From contig JACGCM010000933.1 in assembly GCA_014058105.1 (NCBI GenBank), positions 310,001 through 374,000 of the forward strand: 64,000 nt of DNA. Reading direction: 5' to 3'. This document shows positions 60,011-64,000 of the stretch, piece after piece. Each line of letters begins with the position of its first letter. The first letter of the stretch is position 1. Under the pieces are notes generated by a model. It ran no database searches and was not told the DNA's origin. It saw only the letters and a program-made list of their open reading frames with translations. The position numbers and the translations under genes were made by a program. The DNA is from Kingdonia uniflora. Taxonomy: Eukaryota > Streptophyta > Magnoliopsida > Ranunculales > Circaeasteraceae.

Positions 60011-61960
60011 ATGTTGGTACTTAAGACTTTGATGACGCCAATTTTTAACTCAAATTGTTGCGCTCCATCTTGAAGAGCAGGCAAAATATTGCAAGAGGGG
60101 TTTGTCTAGGTATAGGACTAGAATATTTGACTATGGTTTTGGTTGCCGTTAGTCTAGCTTGCTCTAGCAATTATTACCGTCTATTCCAACCATGGCATTT
60201 TCTAGCTACCATGGAGTAAACTAAAGGTGGGTCTTCACAATTTGAACAAGGCAAGACCAACTTTTCATATACCAAAGAGACTAACTATGAGTTCTACCTA
60301 ACATTATTGTAATACTAGGGTACTACTATTAATTAATTTTTGTAATTTATAAGATGGCACACTACTACTTTTATTATTAGTAATAATAATAAAGCACTAG
60401 TGTTAGAATAATCCTAAGGAAATAAATAAGATTATTTAAAATATAATTTATTAATTAATAACTAATATAATTAAAAAATATATCAAATTTTAGTCCTATG
60501 CTGGGGTACCACAATTCTATATCCCTTTTTATCACTCTCGTTAGATAAATATACCTTTGAAGAATGCAAGCAGAGAGATATCCGAAACAAAGATCGATAT
60601 ATTCAGCAACCTGAGAAAACTAAAATAATGCACTGATTAGATATTTCAACTAAGAAGGGTCAGGGGAACAAAATCCAAAAAATTGGAAGTCAGAGGAGCT
60701 AAGTGCCTAGCGGTCGCAATAGCCATAAGGCTAGTGACTAGTGATCGTTGTTTGGTAGGGCCCCTATCTTCTGATTTTTTTTTCAATTATTCCTAGGGCC
60801 TAATAGACCCTAATTGTAAGTCAATTGCACTGAATTTCCTATTCTAACAACGATTAATTTAGCCAATAAAAACTGACGATTAGATACATCCTACTTTAAA
60901 CTTAATCTATAATTTCTAACTAACTTAGAAGTTACCGTTACCTTCCTGGAAATGATGTCACTTGATAGACTGTTGTTAGTCTAATTAAAATCCTACTAAA
61001 ATAAGTAATAAAGTAAAGGGAAAGTAGAGTGTCATTCCATAGAGAGGTACGTAATTCTAGGGTAAACTAAAATCTAAGAGAAATGGGGTTTTGTCAGAAT
61101 TCTATGCTAAACTAGGTATTAAAAATAAAATATTAAGGATAACTAGACCTTTGGATTTGGCCCTATATTAGCATATTACTTTTTAATTATTTGGTTTTTG
61201 GTCCTCTCCTCAAATTCTCTTTTTTGAATCGAATTTGAAGTGTTTTGAGTTCTTTTCTGATCTCTTCACGATGAACAAATTAAAATGCTCAACCTGTCAA
61301 AGTCTAAGCTCAAACTCGAGGTTGTTGACCTAGGGCTTATTCTACCTTTTCTGAAAACAAATAAAAATACCTAGGTATAAAGCATGTTACTAAGTGGAAA
61401 GAGAAATCAATCCCTTATTTAGAGCATTTATTTCTCTCTCTATATTAGAATTGCTTTTCACTTCACCCTAACATGCCAAGTTTAGAAGAGTTGAAGAACA
61501 ACCCTAAAGAGTGATCAAATACTTCAAGATCAGACCTATTACATGCAAGAAAATTTTAACATACACCTATATGGTTTTCTTCTTAGATCTAGTCTGAAAG
61601 GATTAGCCCCGCAATATCTTAACAAAAAATATTATTGAAAGAAAATAAACTAATTATCATTAAAATTGAGCTTAAAGATTTGTGATACAAACTCAGTTCT
61701 CAAGCTCTCAAATACCTTGCAAAACTGAAAAGTAGGTTTGGATAGGAATAACTCATTATTAAATAGAGAAACCTTGATCCTGAAATGCTTAAACTACTCC
61801 AAGTCTTTTCCAACAGTGATGCTTGTGCGTTTTCTATAGATCCTTTCTTATTAGACATCATAGGGATCCATGCTAAAGAATCACCGTTTTTAATGCTTGG
61901 TGGCTGAGAGATTCCGAATGTCCAACGATTTCATGTACTATAGGATAATACGAAATTGAC
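60011..61960. other. AT-rich stretch without recognised gene
   Basis: Nothing identifiable on either strand. It separates the minus-strand gag relic from the plus-strand protease and integrase relic and may hold decayed leader or LTR sequence. No paired LTR could be found by eye. Confidence 0.5.
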
Positions 61961-62412
61961 ATGGCTCTCTTAGATTTAGGAGCGAGCGCCAACATCCCTC
62001 TGTACCACGTTTATCAATAGCTGGGACTTGGGGAACTAAAGAAAACAAAAATGACCATACAGATGGTGGGTCATTCACTCAGGTACCCAAGAGAGATATT
62101 AATAGACATTTTATACAGTTTGTGGGTTTTGGTTTTCAAGTTGATTTTGTTATTCTTGAGACTAAAAAAATGTTAGATCTAGGAAAGAATATACCAATTA
62201 TCTTAGGGAGGCCATTCTCAGTTGTGAATTGCCAATTGGGCGTGCTAGCATTACCCTTAGGTGGCAAGAAAACAATACTAGGCATCTCCAACAACAAAAA
62301 TACAAAGTCAACATCAGATAAGGCAGAAGACTGTAGTGTAATCGATGTTACAATGAACAAGTCATCCAAACCTAGGGAAAAATGCGACACTGAGGTCCAC
62401 AATAAGATGTGA
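61961..62412 (+). pseudogene. Athila-like gypsy aspartic protease, frameshifted
   Basis: It starts 'MALLDLGASANIPLYHVYQ', with the Athila-style active site D-L-G-A-S, then a stop, then 'LGLGELKKTKMTIQM' and 'RYPREILIDILY'. After a frameshift near 62,115 it reads 'VDFVILETKKMLDLG', 'IPIILGRPFSVVNCQLG' and 'LALPLGG'. This is the order seen in Athila protease ('LLD.GASVN.LP', 'YP.G...D', 'VDFVVL', 'PIILGRPFL'). The stretch to 62,412 is Lys/Asn-rich and unassigned. RT should follow but does not. The 95-codon minus-strand frame over it is a shadow. Confidence 0.85.
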
Positions 62413-62498
62413 ACAAGGAACATTATTGTGGATTGCTTCTCTAGAATAGCATTACATGAGCAAAATCAATTCCATTTTACTGTTGGCTCAACCCTGGT
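62413..62498 (+). pseudogene. Possible remnant of the RNase H end
   Basis: The plus strand reads 'RNIIVDCFSRIAL', resembling the 'N.VADHLSRL' end of gypsy RNase H that directly precedes the integrase. If right, RT and nearly all of RNase H were deleted between here and the protease. Confidence 0.45.
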
Positions 62499-63190
62499 AT
62501 GAAAAAAAAACTATCTTTTTACAGGCCAAATACTCGCCATTGGTCTCACGTTGCAATACAAGATTTCCTACAAAAAGTTAAAAACTTTGCATGGGATGAG
62601 TTATATGTTTACAAGATCGTTTTAGACCGTATTAGTTGCAGATGCATGCCTAATGAGGAAATTCCAGAGGCTTTATGGCATTGCCATTTTGAAACTTGTG
62701 GAGGAGGATTTTACGGTGATAAACAAGCAATTGCAAATATACTCTAGAGTAGGTTATTATGGCCCTCGTTATACAGAGATGCCCACCTTAACTATCTGAG
62801 TTGCTTAGCTTGTCATTGCAAATATAATTCCACTAGACCCTACAACTGCAGAAATTTTGGAAGTACTGAACGAAAAGTTTATAGGACCATTTCCCCAATC
62901 TCAAGGAAACCTGTTTGTATTAATTATTGTGGACTCTGAGTCAAAATGATCTCAGGCTATTGTATACCCCACACAATATGCCAACTATATAAAGAAGTTC
63001 TTAACGCAGTTATTTCAGCAATTCAATTCGCCTCATACTGTCATACTTTGCCAAGATAAAGATTATTCTGAGTTATAACAATTCTTGCAGCAGGCCTCTG
63101 TATACAAATAAAAGACTAGTACAATAGAGGAAATGTGCAAAGGGCAACAACAACTAGCGAAAGTCAAGTACATCCTAACTGAATGCATCC
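62499..63190 (+). pseudogene. Athila-like gypsy integrase, broken
   Basis: The frame to 62,747 gives 'WDELYVYKIVLDRISCRCMP' and 'ALWHCHFETCGGGF', the H2C2 zinc-binding region (pattern 'W.EP.L+K...D...RRC.P..E....L.HCH....GGHF'). After the stop it continues in other frames with 'RLLWPSLYRDAHLNYLSC'. The core domain follows near 62,870: 'KFIGPFPQSQGNLFVLIIVD' with the first catalytic Asp, then 'SQAIVYPTQYANYIKKFLT' and 'TVILCQDKDY', the second-Asp region. At least four stops. No chromodomain or LTR was recognised to 63,190. Confidence 0.85.
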
Positions 63191-63262
63191 AAAAATACCC
63201 TAATGATTGAGCCCGCAACCTTGGGGAGCGAAGGTAGTGCGATGAAATATATTATGATATCA

Positions 63263-63655
63263 GGGATTTGGGGGCTCTGCCCCCAAAATTTGTTTTGGCC
63301 ATTTAAGGGTGTTTATGCTTAAAAATTAATTAAATATAACATTATATTTGACTAACAACTTATCTGGATTCATTTCTCCTCTCGTAAAAAATATTTAAGC
63401 TTTTTGCGGAAATGATATGATCAACTTAAGGTGAAAAAAAATATTAAAATAAGATTCTTATTTAATGGCATCAAGAATTAAACCTCAAACTCTTAGATTA
63501 GGAGCTCTACCCTTTACCACTTGAGCTAACTTTCCTTAATGTCATTAGAAGAAAGAAAAATGTACATATATTTTATTATATATACCTATATAGGCATTTT
63601 TTAACAAAATTCTTGGGGGCAATCGCCCTTACGCGCCCCCCTCTAAATCCGTCCC
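63263..63655 (-). mobile_element. Small element with inverted G-rich ends and tRNA-like boxes (SINE- or MITE-like)
   Basis: The left end 'gggatttgggggctctgccc' and the right end 'ccctctaaatccgtccc', preceded by 'cttgggggcaatcgccc', are imperfect inverted repeats about 390 bp apart. In between, the minus strand has 'ttagctcaagtgg' (63,517-63,529), fitting a Pol III A box, and 'gaggtttaattcttga' (63,471-63,486), a weak B box, at a tRNA-like distance. The D-stem 'gctc...gagc' can pair. No clear target duplication. Family not identified. Confidence 0.5.
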
Positions 63656-64000
63656 AAGAACCTTAAGTACTATAGATTGCCTGTGTGATCCCTTGCATTC
63701 TAGCACCATGGTGTATAAAATTAAGGGCTTGGGTACACCCATAAACTTCGAGAAGATCAAGATAAAGGTAAATGTCAAGTATACCCCTCCACTTCTAAAT
63801 TTAAATTCAAAAGCCAAGCATTTGAATTTCCTACTTAAATCATTGAAGGAATCTTAGGAACACGCCTATGTGATTTGGCTCACATGGGGACATGGGGTTA
63901 AGAGCTGGTCTCCCAGTACTCAACCTTAGGTTCCCTTATTCACAAAAATGTTATTCAAAATTCAAGAGGCCTTTAATATTTAAATGCATGGGGATTATTA
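63656..64000. other. Unassigned right edge
   Basis: Nothing recognised. The minus-strand frame at 63,629-63,817 overlaps the end of the small element and shows no motif. Confidence 0.5.

Noticed and set aside
62136..62423. 95-codon minus-strand frame
   Set aside because: Shadow of the plus-strand protease with 'IPIILGRPF'.
63471..63529. Functional tRNA gene on the minus strand
   Set aside because: A and B boxes are only approximate, the acceptor arm does not pair well and the anticodon arm is unclear. It is better explained as a SINE-like remnant.

Overview
This window is nuclear DNA from a flowering plant; the species cannot be named from sequence alone. The signs are a long satellite array with a ~168-bp monomer, plant-type LINEs with RT, zf-RVT and RNase H parts, copia and gypsy (Tat/Ogre-like and Athila-like) LTR elements, and no intact host gene. 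It reads as centromeric or pericentromeric heterochromatin passing into an old, nested transposon graveyard. No open frame here looks like a functional cellular gene. Nearly all small open frames between 1 and 40,031 are chance frames in the satellite.

Region 1 (1-40,031) is one head-to-tail satellite array, all in one orientation, of roughly 230 monomers. It splits into domains with different higher-order structure. At 1-~1,870 there is a four-monomer unit (types A-B-C-D, ~670 bp). At ~1,870-16,130 there is an eight-monomer unit of ~1.28 kb in which every second C monomer carries the same ~68-bp internal deletion. At ~16,130-31,090 the four-monomer unit returns with full-length C. At ~31,090-40,031 there is a simpler domain of two main monomer types. 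A 5'-truncated LINE (31,626-33,584, minus) sits inside the array, flanked by a 9-bp target duplication.

Region 2 (40,032-49,040) is a pile of broken retroelements abutting the satellite. It holds a gypsy LTR with primer site and gag start (plus strand), two copies of one LINE family with facing 3' tails, and a Tat/Ogre-like gag and protease (minus) split by the longer LINE. It also holds a stray inverted piece of the 168-bp satellite, a minisatellite, a copia LTR with primer site and decayed gag (minus), and a third LINE fragment.

Region 3 (50,687-56,119) is a complete-looking but coding-deficient LTR retrotransposon with two LTRs, a 5-bp target duplication and a polypurine tract. Its interior has lost gag-pol and the primer site. 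It carries instead an antisense pseudogene resembling the 'putative gypsy type transposon' proteins, interrupted by two introns whose removal keeps the reading frame.

Region 4 (56,120-64,000) is AT-rich intergenic DNA with purine-rich islands. It holds an Athila-like gag relic (minus, 58,905-60,010) and, on the opposite strand, an Athila-like protease joined to an integrase with RT and most of RNase H missing (61,961-63,190). A ~390-bp element follows, with inverted ends and tRNA-like Pol III boxes.

All identifications come from reading translations and motifs by eye; no database search was possible.
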